Shown here one piece after another: positions 35,616 to 43,964 of a stretch of DNA of 64,000 nucleotides (positions are counted from its first letter, which is position 1; each line of letters starts with the position of its first letter). Below the pieces are notes generated by a model. It was not told the DNA's origin. It worked only from the letters and a program-made list of their open reading frames with translations, and ran no database searches. The translations under genes and the position numbers were made by a program. This stretch comes from Flammeovirgaceae bacterium BBD 1991-12 (GTDB taxonomy: Bacteria; Bacteroidota; Bacteroidia; Cytophagales; Cyclobacteriaceae). The stretch spans positions 1 through 64,000 of the forward strand of contig LYSV01000016.1 of NCBI GenBank assembly GCA_001657315.1. Reading direction: 5' to 3'.

Positions 35616-36588
35616 TTGTTTCTACGATATGCCGGTTAAACATCTTTTCAAATACTTTGCGTTTCAGCCCCCTGCCAATGAAAACCAACTTTCCTTCCCT
35701 GGCATCCCTTTCCTGCCATGGAGCACCGTCTGTGGCGATAAAGGTGCTTCGCGCAGACTGAAGCACTACCCGGTTGGGGTAATGAGGTATCGCAATAATA
35801 CCTTTGACACGATACACCTGGTGCCGATAGAGGTTCACTATTCTGTTCAGGTCCAGGGAGAGGTGATTCAGGTCCAGCGGATGAGGAAAAGTAAGCGTAA
35901 ATGTGGTGATCCTATGGCTGTTGGTTTCATGTTCATGATGGTGATGCTCATGGCTATGGACGTTTCCAATCGAGCGGGGCATGGTCGTACTTGTCTTCAT
36001 GATCTCCGCCACTGTAAAAACTCCCTGAGCCCCTGTAAAGACCGACGCATGGGGATTAATGTTTTCGACCAGGGATTTGATCTGTGGGACGTAGGCGTGA
36101 GATACAGTATCTGTTTTATTGATCAGAATGGCGTCCGCCAACGCCAGCTGTCGCAGGGCTTCTTCGGTTTCATCCAGCCACTCTTCCAGGAGGCCTGCAT
36201 CGGCCAGGCAAATGACCTGCGCAAGTTCGAAAACCTGTTCCACCCGTGGGTCTTCCAAAAAAACCTGGATAATGGAGCCGGGATCGGCAATACCGGTAGT
36301 TTCTATGACCAGTCGATCATATTGATCACGTCTTTTGGCAGCCTCTTCCAGCACATCCAGTAAGCCATCTGCCAGGGAGCAGCAGAGGCATCCGGCGCTA
36401 AGCTCGATCACCTCCTCCACTCCGTCGATGACCAGCCCTCCATCGATGTTGGTATCTCCGCATTCATTCTCAATGACCATGATCCGCTCGGGCAAACGCT
36501 CCCTGATGAAATGATTCAGGAAAGTGGTTTTGCCAGCGCCAAGGAAGCCTGTGATGATATGGACGGGTGTGCGATCTAAAGAGGTCAT
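35608..36588 (-). CDS. COG0523 (CobW/ZNG-like) metallochaperone GTPase, second copy type
   Basis: A GTPase of about 326 aa. Walker [21 protein letters not shown], the metal-binding CxCC motif LSAGCLCCSLADGLLD, 'ETTGIADPGSIIQVF' and the guanine motif LINKTDTV are present; a His-rich linker (HSHEHHHHEHETNSH, about residues 205-219) precedes the CobW_C domain. Such proteins deliver Zn to client enzymes under zinc shortage. The frame is open from 36645, but ATG at 36588 overlaps the hydrolase stop as TAATG and starts just before the Walker A, so I chose it. It is clearly distinct in sequence from the GTPase at 47180-48403. Confidence 0.9.
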   Translation of the reverse strand: MTSLDRTPVHIITGFLGAGKTTFLNHFIRERLPERIMVIENECGDTNIDGGLVIDGVEEVIELSAGCLCCSLADGLLDVLEEAAKRRDQYDRLVIETTGIADPGSIIQVFLEDPRVEQVFELAQVICLADAGLLEEWLDETEEALRQLALADAILINKTDTVSHAYVPQIKSLVENINPHASVFTGAQGVFTVAEIMKTSTTMPRSIGNVHSHEHHHHEHETNSHRITTFTLTFPHPLDLNHLSLDLNRIVNLYRHQVYRVKGIIAIPHYPNRVVLQSARSTFIATDGAPWQERDAREGKLVFIGRGLKRKVFEKMFNRHIVETNE

Positions 36589-37436
36589 TAAGGGGTAGTT
36601 AAAAAGTTCGTTAGCATCGCGTTGAACTCTTCCGGTTTTTCCCAAAACATCGCATGACTGGAGATGCCCTCAGCCCTGGCATGTGGAGTGTTTGCTTTTA
36701 GCCATGTTGCTGCCTGTTGGTACCAGGACGTTCTTACCATAAAAAGTGCGGGTATATCCGTGTTGAGAGAGGCTGCCTCCCTGGTGTAGTCAGAAGCCAG
36801 GCCATCTACATAAAGGCTCAGGGCCACCTGGGGAGGTGTCATTGATATCGCTTCATACATCCACTTCCTGGCCACACTGTCTGGAGGATCTTCGAACATC
36901 CAGTCAATGATATCATTAGGGTCGGAAAGCCGGGCGGTCAGACCTTTCAGACTGCTACGATAATCCTGGAAACTGCCGTATACCCATTCGGTGGCGACAT
37001 CTCCTACCCACTTCGGCGGTTCATCGATAAACACCAGCTTTCGGATGCGATCCGTACCAAAGGCACGCAGGTATTCATACATGGTGAGGCAACCACTTGA
37101 CCAGCCGATCAGCACTATGTTATCAAGTTTTTTCATTAGTAATAATGCTCTCAGGTCAGAAGCATGCGCAGCATAGATATTCCCGTGCGCTGTTTTATCC
37201 GACTTTCCCTGTCCTCTTGGGTCATAAGTGATGACATGGTAATCATCAGAAAAGTGCTTGGTCTGTTTTTCAAAAAAACGGCAAGTCATCGTCCAGCCCG
37301 GGATAAACACGAGTGCCTGTCCTTTACCCGTTTCTTCTACATAAAGCCGGGCGCCATCCTCCAGTTCCAGAAATTCCCCCTGCGCAAGCACCGGGTTAGT
37401 GATCAAACATACAAGGATGATGCTAAAAAGTCTCAT
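36588..37436 (-). CDS. Exported alpha/beta hydrolase
   Basis: A 282-aa hydrolase with signal peptide (MRLFSIILVCLITNPVLAQ). The fold's landmarks are the oxyanion segment FIPGWTMTCRFFE, 'YDPRGQGKSDKTAHGN', the nucleophile elbow LIGWSSGCLTMYEYL (Ser about 114), a late acid near 'IPALFMVRTSW' and the catalytic His in ISSHAMFWEKPEEFN. It probably acts on an ester or amide in the periplasm; substrate unknown. It overlaps the racemase-like gene by 14 bases and is coupled to the GTPase by TAATG, so it is part of the zinc-associated run. Confidence 0.82.
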   Translation of the reverse strand: MRLFSIILVCLITNPVLAQGEFLELEDGARLYVEETGKGQALVFIPGWTMTCRFFEKQTKHFSDDYHVITYDPRGQGKSDKTAHGNIYAAHASDLRALLLMKKLDNIVLIGWSSGCLTMYEYLRAFGTDRIRKLVFIDEPPKWVGDVATEWVYGSFQDYRSSLKGLTARLSDPNDIIDWMFEDPPDSVARKWMYEAISMTPPQVALSLYVDGLASDYTREAASLNTDIPALFMVRTSWYQQAATWLKANTPHARAEGISSHAMFWEKPEEFNAMLTNFLTTP

Positions 37437-38637
37437 ATACTCGTTTAGGAATGGATTCCTTGTAATTGATCTGTAAGTAATTATGTCTATTCACCAGCTT
37501 GCCAAAGCCTTCCGGGGTGATCTCTGCCCGGTCAGGACCGATCAATGTGGCTGCATCGCCAACGTTTACACGGGTCTTTTCACCAAGCGATACATTGGTG
37601 TGACTGGCATTTACATTTACTACCGGGTAAAGTTCCTCACCGAGCAGCACTTTTGCACCATTTTCTGCTCCACTATCATATCCATCTGCCCAACCTATGG
37701 GAAGTGTTGCAATCCATTCGTCCTTCTTTACTTTATAGAAGCGGGAAAAGCCTATAGTATCACCGGCTTTAAGTTTTTCGAGCCGGATCACCGGCGCTTT
37801 CAACCGGTAAGGGATCTTCAACGGATACTGCTTTGCTTCAGGCATATCCGCCATGGGGAAAGAACCATGAAGGAGAATGCCGGGCCGTACAGCTTCCTGA
37901 TGGGATCCGGGCAGGTCCAGGAGTGAATAAGAGGGTGCGAGGTGTTTCAGGCCCGGGGAAATACCTTTTTTTTCCAAATTCTTTATAACCTCTTCAAAAC
38001 GCACGATCTGCTCCTGGGCAAAATCCCGTGGAGTGGTCAGGGTGGAGAAGGTCTGTTCGATACTCAGACCGGGGGCATTGGCGATTTCCCCGGCTAACCT
38101 AACAGTTTCGCGGTAGGGAATGCCCATCCTGCCAAGTCCGGTATCCACATAAAGTGCGACCTTTACCGTATCTGTAGCGCTCCCCACCATTTGCCTGATC
38201 TTTTTGAGTGATGACCGGGAGTAAATGCTCAAGGTAATATCCTGTCGAATAAGCTCCTGCGCCAGGCTTGTATCAAAATCATTCATGAGCAGAACAGGCT
38301 TGGTGACACCTGCAGATCGTATTGCCAGGGCACTTTCATCTTTGACCACAGCCATGCCAAGCACAGAGTTTGAAGTGTTTAGTATTTCTGCAACCTGTAC
38401 CACTCCAAGACCATAGGCGTTGTTTTTCAACACAGCCATAACAGGTCTGCTCCCGGCCATCTGGTTGATGAGTGAGGCATTATGTAAATAAGCTGCTTTA
38501 GAGAGTTCTATCCACGGTTTGCTTTCAGGGGGATATGCGGTACCTGTTAATGAATGCGCCAGGCCCTGGCCACTCACCGAACCAAATACGGCAACAACTC
38601 CCAGGTGCTTAACAAATTGTCTTCTTTTCAACTCCAT
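37423..38637 (-). CDS. Tat-exported alanine racemase-like protein with altered active site
   Basis: About 404 aa. The N-terminus MELKRRQFVKHLGVVAVFGS is a twin-arginine signal, so the folded, PLP-loaded protein would be sent to the periplasm. PLP lysine is in PVMAVLKNNAYGLGVVQVAE; 'VDTGLGRMGIPY' and 'TLTTPRDFAQEQI' follow the alanine racemase barrel, then the C-terminal beta domain. In the usual IATVPIGYADGY motif the catalytic Tyr is Trp here (LPIGWADGYDSGAENG, near residue 315), and the later CMDQ motif is replaced by VNASHTNVSL. Broad-specificity or non-racemising PLP chemistry is possible. Start 38637 chosen over 38652 because of the Tat motif. Within the zinc-associated run. Confidence 0.85.
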   Translation of the reverse strand: MELKRRQFVKHLGVVAVFGSVSGQGLAHSLTGTAYPPESKPWIELSKAAYLHNASLINQMAGSRPVMAVLKNNAYGLGVVQVAEILNTSNSVLGMAVVKDESALAIRSAGVTKPVLLMNDFDTSLAQELIRQDITLSIYSRSSLKKIRQMVGSATDTVKVALYVDTGLGRMGIPYRETVRLAGEIANAPGLSIEQTFSTLTTPRDFAQEQIVRFEEVIKNLEKKGISPGLKHLAPSYSLLDLPGSHQEAVRPGILLHGSFPMADMPEAKQYPLKIPYRLKAPVIRLEKLKAGDTIGFSRFYKVKKDEWIATLPIGWADGYDSGAENGAKVLLGEELYPVVNVNASHTNVSLGEKTRVNVGDAATLIGPDRAEITPEGFGKLVNRHNYLQINYKESIPKRVYETF

Positions 38638-38666
38638 TGGTACAAAGCTCAATATTTTAAAGTCAG

Positions 38667-39335
38667 CTATGCAATATCCACCCTGAGTATTAGTCTTCTT
38701 TGCCCGGTCTCCTGTAAAGGCGGCGACCGATGTACTATTCCCCTGGTGGATTGATTTTGATTGGGGATTTCTCCTTTCAAAATGCCCACGTGGCCGGTGC
38801 CCATACGCTGGGAACGGGTCGGTTTTTTCACAATTTGCTCGTTGGTAGTACCCAAAGCATACCGGTTAACCGCATCTTCTGGCAGCCATTCCGTACCAGG
38901 CCCGATGTAGGAGGTGAATAACCTTAACCGGTAACCGTCTACATGGAACTTGGAGCAGGCATCATCGGCTACCACTTTGAGGTGTAATATGCCGGTGCCA
39001 TCCTTCGAAAAATCCAGAAAGTCATGGGTGATGTTTTGTACGTCTTTCCAGAATAGATCACCTTCCTGCGATCCGGTATTCTCCCAAACAGCCCGTGCGG
39101 CTGACAACTGCCTGGAAAGGCCTTTCCTTTCTACCGGGCAGCGGACGGGTTGGAGAGGTTCCTGCATACGCTCTTCCAGGTAAAGAATAACAGGTTCTGC
39201 CAATGATCGTGTCCAGCAGAAGAGGTTCACATCATGTTGTAAGATCCTTGAGCGTTCTTCCCAGTTGCGGCAAATTACCTGCTGCGGCCGGCTCCTGACT
39301 GTCGTTAATTGTGACAAATAACTACGCACGTTCAT
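38667..39335 (-). CDS. DUF1826 family protein
   Basis: A 222-aa cytoplasmic protein with the DUF1826 hallmarks: 'ACSKFHVDGYRLRLFTSYIG' then PGTEWLPEDAVNR (residues about 128-160), and near the C-terminus 'VHRSPPLQETGQRRLILRVD'. The HxD and later VHRSPP resemble a metal-binding cupin/oxygenase arrangement, but no activity is known. In many bacteria DUF1826 genes are under Zur control next to COG0523 GTPases, matching this neighbourhood. It starts just inside the end of the truncated GTPase remnant (39322-39477). Confidence 0.85.
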   Translation of the reverse strand: MNVRSYLSQLTTVRSRPQQVICRNWEERSRILQHDVNLFCWTRSLAEPVILYLEERMQEPLQPVRCPVERKGLSRQLSAARAVWENTGSQEGDLFWKDVQNITHDFLDFSKDGTGILHLKVVADDACSKFHVDGYRLRLFTSYIGPGTEWLPEDAVNRYALGTTNEQIVKKPTRSQRMGTGHVGILKGEIPNQNQSTRGIVHRSPPLQETGQRRLILRVDIA

Positions 39336-39477
39336 ATCGGCCGTTTATATCATCGACAGTCACACCTTTTTTTAAGCCCTCACAGTTATTGAGCACATGA
39401 TTGAGCAGTGTGGTTTTGCCGGCGCCCGGGAAGATGCCGGGAATGGTAACGGAAAATTTTTTCTTCAGTAGATCCAT
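39322..39477 (-). pseudogene. Truncated duplicate of the 47-kb COG0523 GTPase (N-terminus only)
   Basis: A 51-codon frame reads MDLLKKKFSVTIPGIFPGAG, then [17 protein letters not shown] and ends after about 15 unrelated residues. It mirrors the start of the GTPase at 47180-48403 ([36 protein letters not shown]). The similarity continues for about 130 bases upstream of both ATGs (39478-39610 and 48404-48530), showing a segmental duplication including leader sequence. The remaining 85% of the gene is missing; DUF1826 begins in its place. Confidence 0.85.
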
Positions 39478-39620
39478 TTTTCCTGATTCGTTTTTCAGTG
39501 TTTTTATTTAAAGACCTGTTCGGATACACAATATTTGACAATGCTGATAGGGTCAGGTGATCCTCAGCGACGGTAAATGCACAGCATACCGGGCAGCTCC
39601 CGGAGGGATGATCAAAAAAA

Positions 39621-40001
39621 TCAGCGAGCAGATGCATATTGTTTCCATTTTAGGTTTTGATAATGCGCGTAGATGATCACGGCTGCGCCGGCTACCGAGA
39701 GCCCGGCTGATAGCCATGTGTGCTGCACCGATTCACCATTAACGAGCAACAAAAAACCCGCTGTAAAGAGGACAGGAATGAAATGTTGACGATGACGAAA
39801 GAATCCTTGCATGAAAGCGATCAATCCGATGAACAGGGAGGCCAAAATGATCACTCTTTCGAGCCATTCGTGGTCGATCGCCAACAGTAAGGAATTCACG
39901 CCAAATACGAATGCAACAGGTACCACAAGGCAATGAAGCATACACAACAGTGATGCGCACATACCTACTTTATCAATAAGAGTTGTAATTTTTTTGTACA
40001 T
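39621..40001 (-). CDS. MerC domain membrane protein
   Basis: A 126-aa inner-membrane protein with four helices. The MerC motif is at the N-terminus: 'KVGMCASLLCMLHCLVVPVA' (Cys and His in the first helix), with later helices 'ERVIILASLFIGLIAFMQGF', 'FIPVLFTAGFLLLVNGESVQ' and 'LSAGLSVAGAAVIIYAHYQN'. MerC proteins move Hg2+ in resistance operons, but stand-alone members occur in zinc-responsive clusters and may pass Zn2+. Starts 6 bases after the deacylase stop, in the same run. Confidence 0.85.
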   Translation of the reverse strand: MYKKITTLIDKVGMCASLLCMLHCLVVPVAFVFGVNSLLLAIDHEWLERVIILASLFIGLIAFMQGFFRHRQHFIPVLFTAGFLLLVNGESVQHTWLSAGLSVAGAAVIIYAHYQNLKWKQYASAR

Positions 40002-40007
40002 AAAGAG

Positions 40008-41072
40008 CTATTCTTTTATAATTCCAATGGCCACCAGTGTCTCACCTTTGTTTACAGGTGGAGTTCCCAGCATATATAGAATGATCCCGCTTGTATCAGC
40101 ATAGACCACATCCCTGGTTTTGTTGAAAAAGTCGGTGATATAGCCTATTTTCATTCCTTTCCTCACGTAATCTCCACCGGACTTTAGCGGATAAAAAAAC
40201 CCGGTATATGAACTGCTCATATAGGACCGTTCTTCTACAAAAGCTATTCCCTGTGATACAACGGGGTCCCCGTCAGTCATTTCGAGATAGTTGAGCAAAC
40301 TGCCTAAGCCTGCTACAATCTTTTCTACAAATTTTTCCTCCACCATACCCAACCTGCCGCATTCTATATCCACGGCAGGTATTCCCCACTTGAAAGCCTG
40401 AGCAGAGCAATAGAGGCTGGGAGCTCCTTTCTTCATATAATCCTTATCCGTGGTTTTAAAAACTATGACATGATCAAACCCCATGTGCTTCGCCATTTCC
40501 CTGCCTTTTGAAGAGATATCCTCTTTTTTATCGTGTTGATAGTACGCAGAATAGGGCATTAGGTCTTCCGGAGCATCCCCGCTGTGTGCATCCACAAAAT
40601 AGGTGCAGCGAGGAATGATCTTTTCCGAGATAAAACTGGCCACCCGCTCCGTAATTGTCCCTTCGGCGTCACCCGGGAATGAGCGATTAAGGTTTCGGTC
40701 ATCCAACGGGTTAGTGTAAGGTGATCTGCCAAGAAAGCTCCCGACATTCGCTACCTGAACCAAAATGACCGTACCTCTGAGTTCTTCCGGGTCAATTTCT
40801 TTTATAAGTTTCTGTCCTGCCAGTATAGGAGCATATTCATATCCATGTACTCCTGCGGTAATGCCAAGTACCGGTCCGCTTTCTTTTCCGTGGAAGACAG
40901 TAACCGGAATGAATGTTGCAGTATCCTGGTCTGCAATGGTGATGGTAAAATGCTCTTTCGTTCCCGGTGAGACACTTTTACCATTAAAATCAAAAAAGTG
41001 CTGCGCTTTTAGTGCTGTGCTGCATGATAAACAGCCTACGAAGAAAAACGCTGTACATATGTTACGTAACAT
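40008..41072 (-). CDS. Secreted AstE/AspA-like zinc deacylase
   Basis: An M14-related succinylglutamate desuccinylase/aspartoacylase family protein of about 354 aa. Zinc ligands are in ITAGVHGYEYAPILAG (HxxE) and CTYFVDAHSGDAPEDLMPY (third His); a C-terminal beta domain follows (KSGGDYVRKGMKIGYITDFF), with 'ALGIIKE' type ending GETLVAIGIIKE. The frame is open from 41153, but the ATG at 41072 gives a signal peptide (LRNICTAFFFVGCLSCSTAL), possibly a lipoprotein, so I chose it. It should hydrolyse an N-acyl amino acid or amide outside the cytoplasm. Placed between ABC permeases and MerC in the zinc-associated run. Confidence 0.83.
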   Translation of the reverse strand: MLRNICTAFFFVGCLSCSTALKAQHFFDFNGKSVSPGTKEHFTITIADQDTATFIPVTVFHGKESGPVLGITAGVHGYEYAPILAGQKLIKEIDPEELRGTVILVQVANVGSFLGRSPYTNPLDDRNLNRSFPGDAEGTITERVASFISEKIIPRCTYFVDAHSGDAPEDLMPYSAYYQHDKKEDISSKGREMAKHMGFDHVIVFKTTDKDYMKKGAPSLYCSAQAFKWGIPAVDIECGRLGMVEEKFVEKIVAGLGSLLNYLEMTDGDPVVSQGIAFVEERSYMSSSYTGFFYPLKSGGDYVRKGMKIGYITDFFNKTRDVVYADTSGIILYMLGTPPVNKGETLVAIGIIKE

Positions 41073-41159
41073 TGTCTTATCAACTCTTTCAGAGAAATGC
41101 GACATAAGCAGGCTCATATCATACTTACAGATTTGGATATCTATAATTTTCATGTATAG

Positions 41160-42509
41160 CTACATTTCAGTTCTTATTGACAAACCGGATAATCCAAGAA
41201 AAAGCATAATACCTACGCATAACGGCACTAAGCTTCCCCACCAATCAAATGATCGTTTTTCATCTTTGAAATACACAGGTTTGAACAGATCCCAGTTTAC
41301 TTCCTCTGCAGTGACCTGGGAAAATATCTTCGGATAAAAATACAGGCGTGTGTTCTCGTGGAAGGTATTGGTATGCTGGAGAAAATTCAAATGATTGATC
41401 AGGCTGGTACCCGCTATATCATTGAAAACCAACTGGGTGTGCATGGAGGGTACAAACTTTGCCCACTTCCGGCTTAAATGCGCTCGTTGCATGATTTTGG
41501 TCTGCATAGACGCACTTTCTTCACGGGATTCTTCGTCACCCAGATGCTGCATGGCATAGTACCATAACCAGCTAAAGCCCTCTTCCGGCGGATAGCCATA
41601 CGACTTGAATTGCGGATAGCGATCATAAAACTTTTCCATGGTTCCCCGTTTTTCCATATCCCATTTTTTATGATACCCATCGCGCTGTTCGATCATGGTG
41701 GTTAAAGCCTCTGGAACAGGGTATTGGCTTGTAATGATATTATTAACCAATGAAGGTGATAAGACCACCAAGGTCAACCAGAATGAGAGCAGGACTAAGG
41801 CGTTGAAGTTAGAAGCGCGTTTCAGGGAGATGATCCAAAAACTGAGCGAAAACCAAAATAACAGATAAACAAGACCCATGACAAAGAATGCAAAGGATAA
41901 CTCTCCCCATGGGATGTTCAATACCATGCTGGCTATCAGGTACAGGAAGATCATCAGAACCAACAATAAAATGAGCCTTACAAGGAGTTTTGACAATAGG
42001 AATTTCAGCTTAGATGTAGACATCACACTCACTATTTTCCATGTGCCTGTTTCCTCTTCTTCTGACCGCAGGTTGTAAGTAAAAGCTATGATTAAAAGTG
42101 GAAAAACGTAAATCAGTACAAAGCTCAGGTCCAGGTTTCCATATAGTAGCTTAGTCGGGTTGACCAGATCCGTATCGTACTTTTGCCCCTCAAGGGTGAG
42201 GATCTTCACATGCTGTACACTTGGGTTCAGGTCCTTTTGTCCAATTGATAATGCGGCCAGCGGATCATATTTATTGACCAGCGTAAACTTCAAGTAGTAA
42301 AGCAACAGCCCAAGGTCGTCACTATGAAACCGGATGTTTCGCTCGATATGGCCTGACTGCTTCTCTGCTACTTGTGCAGCCACTTTTTCCTGTTGGTTCA
42401 GGAATTGCTTACCGGTAACAATGCTGATTAAGCCCAGGAGCAAGGCCAGGGCAAGGCCTAGCTGGCAGGTCCTTGTTCTTAAAAATTGCCTGAACATCAA
42501 TAGATACAT
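41160..42509 (-). CDS. ABC transporter permease, DUF3526 type (subunit 2)
   Basis: A 449-aa inner-membrane protein with an N-terminal helix (CQLGLALALLLGLISIVTG), a periplasmic loop and a cluster of five helices (about residues 130-270), then a large loop and a final helix near the C-terminus (VPLCVGIMLFLGLSGLSIR). The conserved cytoplasmic 'LRSEEEETGTWKIVSVMSTS' motif contacts the ATPase, as in ABC-2 type exporters. Pairs with the next gene upstream (3-base gap) and the ATPase at 46469. Likely exports or extracts an unknown substrate. Confidence 0.82.
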   Translation of the reverse strand: MYLLMFRQFLRTRTCQLGLALALLLGLISIVTGKQFLNQQEKVAAQVAEKQSGHIERNIRFHSDDLGLLLYYLKFTLVNKYDPLAALSIGQKDLNPSVQHVKILTLEGQKYDTDLVNPTKLLYGNLDLSFVLIYVFPLLIIAFTYNLRSEEEETGTWKIVSVMSTSKLKFLLSKLLVRLILLLVLMIFLYLIASMVLNIPWGELSFAFFVMGLVYLLFWFSLSFWIISLKRASNFNALVLLSFWLTLVVLSPSLVNNIITSQYPVPEALTTMIEQRDGYHKKWDMEKRGTMEKFYDRYPQFKSYGYPPEEGFSWLWYYAMQHLGDEESREESASMQTKIMQRAHLSRKWAKFVPSMHTQLVFNDIAGTSLINHLNFLQHTNTFHENTRLYFYPKIFSQVTAEEVNWDLFKPVYFKDEKRSFDWWGSLVPLCVGIMLFLGLSGLSIRTEM

Positions 42510-42512
42510 AGC

Positions 42513-43964
42513 TTAAATGGCTTTTGCTGTTTTGGAATAGTGAACTACCATCCCTATGGAGAGGGACAGCCAAAGTAAAATTGAGCCTATAGACAGGGCT
42601 TCATTGCCGAGCGTTTTGGCAAGGCTCAGGTAATGATGCTGGAAATCAGGCATGTTTTTCCATTCCTTGCTGTCGACTACATGCGCCTTTCCTTCAGAGC
42701 CGCTCAACTTCTTTGGGCTAATGTATTTCATTTGAAGCTCATTCAATTTTTGAGACATATTGTATCGATAACGTTCTGCCTGGCTCTGGAAGTCCACATA
42801 GGACTCAAAGTCGGTGCCACAGAGTGCCATCGACAGGTTTTTGACCGCCAGGTATGGGTTGACGATTGCGAGCCACCTTGTTAACTGGTTCTGATTTCTA
42901 TACTGTCCAAGTAATTGGCCCTGATGCTTCTTGTAGATCTCCGTGTCAATTTTTTCTCCCTGTGCCATTACAAAACCCCCATAGTTGAAGGGAAGCTCGG
43001 AGACATCCCCTACCTGATGTGCCTTAAGCACGGAATCTCTCAAAGCATTGAAATAAGGGTCGCTGGGGTCGTGGCTGTCTCCGTGTTCAATGACCTCCTC
43101 CTCTATCGCGGCTCTAAACTCCAATTTAGTAGGCGTCGGATGGAAATGAGCCCCAAGTGCCTGTGCTGTCCTTGGGACAAACACGGTCATTAATAACCAC
43201 AGGCCCAACAGCTTCAGCAGGGCATTTTTGGAAGACCGACTGCTTACGGAAACAACAATGGTGATGAGGCATAAAATAAAAGCGAATGTCACATAGGCCA
43301 GGCTGATCATAATCAGCCTTCCCCATTCGTCAGGAGTGGTGTGTCCTTCTCTTATCAATAAGACTACTGTTGTGATGATGAAAGGGAAAATAAACAGGCA
43401 GGATATAGCCAGCAGCCCCAGTGACCGCCCAAACAAGATCTCTTTCCAGGTAGCCCCCTGTGTCAGCAATATTTTCAATGTGCCATTCTCACGATCTGAG
43501 ACAATAGCGGAGTACCCAATAAAAAAAATGATCAAAGGGAGGATCAACTGAAGGATCATAGCCATGTGCAATTCCCCAAACCGGAGTATGCCGGTAGAAA
43601 AACCCGCTTCTGAAAAGTTGACCATGTTTTGCCTGTGTGCTTCTAAAAACACCGCATTCCCTGTGTAGCTCTCAATACCGAAATCGAAAATGCTTAGGGG
43701 GTGCTTTAACCGGAAGGCAAATGTCCCAAAATGCGCCATCCGGTGAGGGTGCTTGTCGGGATTCCCTTCCCAACTTTCACGAGCCTTCTCCTGGTGGTCC
43801 GTTCGAAAATGGTTTTGGTCATGGTAGCTGACCCCACTGTAGGCAGCATAAAAAAGGAGTACTACCATTATGCCCATTACCAGGTGTAGCAACCTTGATT
43901 TGAAGATGCTCACCCAAAATTGTTTGGCGATCAGTAATAATACTTCTATACGCATGGTGATCAA
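42513..43964 (-). CDS. ABC transporter permease, DUF3526 type (subunit 1)
   Basis: A 483-aa homologue of the neighbouring permease with the same layout: N-terminal helix (SRLLHLVMGIMVVLLFYAAY), a periplasmic domain, five central helices with the 'SDRENGTLKILLTQGATWKE' ATPase-contact motif (about residues 155-175), a periplasmic loop of about 150 residues and a last helix (SIGSILLWLSLSIGMVVHYS). The two form a heterodimeric ABC-2 exporter core. The ATG overlaps the receptor gene's stop by four bases, so receptor and exporter are translated together. Confidence 0.82.
   Translation of the reverse strand: MITMRIEVLLLIAKQFWVSIFKSRLLHLVMGIMVVLLFYAAYSGVSYHDQNHFRTDHQEKARESWEGNPDKHPHRMAHFGTFAFRLKHPLSIFDFGIESYTGNAVFLEAHRQNMVNFSEAGFSTGILRFGELHMAMILQLILPLIIFFIGYSAIVSDRENGTLKILLTQGATWKEILFGRSLGLLAISCLFIFPFIITTVVLLIREGHTTPDEWGRLIMISLAYVTFAFILCLITIVVSVSSRSSKNALLKLLGLWLLMTVFVPRTAQALGAHFHPTPTKLEFRAAIEEEVIEHGDSHDPSDPYFNALRDSVLKAHQVGDVSELPFNYGGFVMAQGEKIDTEIYKKHQGQLLGQYRNQNQLTRWLAIVNPYLAVKNLSMALCGTDFESYVDFQSQAERYRYNMSQKLNELQMKYISPKKLSGSEGKAHVVDSKEWKNMPDFQHHYLSLAKTLGNEALSIGSILLWLSLSIGMVVHYSKTAKAI

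Noticed and set aside
39386-39637. 83-aa frame MHLLADFFDHPSGSCPVC…
   Set aside because: It runs out of phase through the GTPase stub and its leader; the duplicated leader at 48404-48530 does not preserve the same frame, so a real small protein is not supported.
41057-41072. Palindrome ATGTTACGTAACAT near the deacylase start
   Set aside because: It covers the first codons of the chosen start (MLRN) and no related copy was seen; considered chance.
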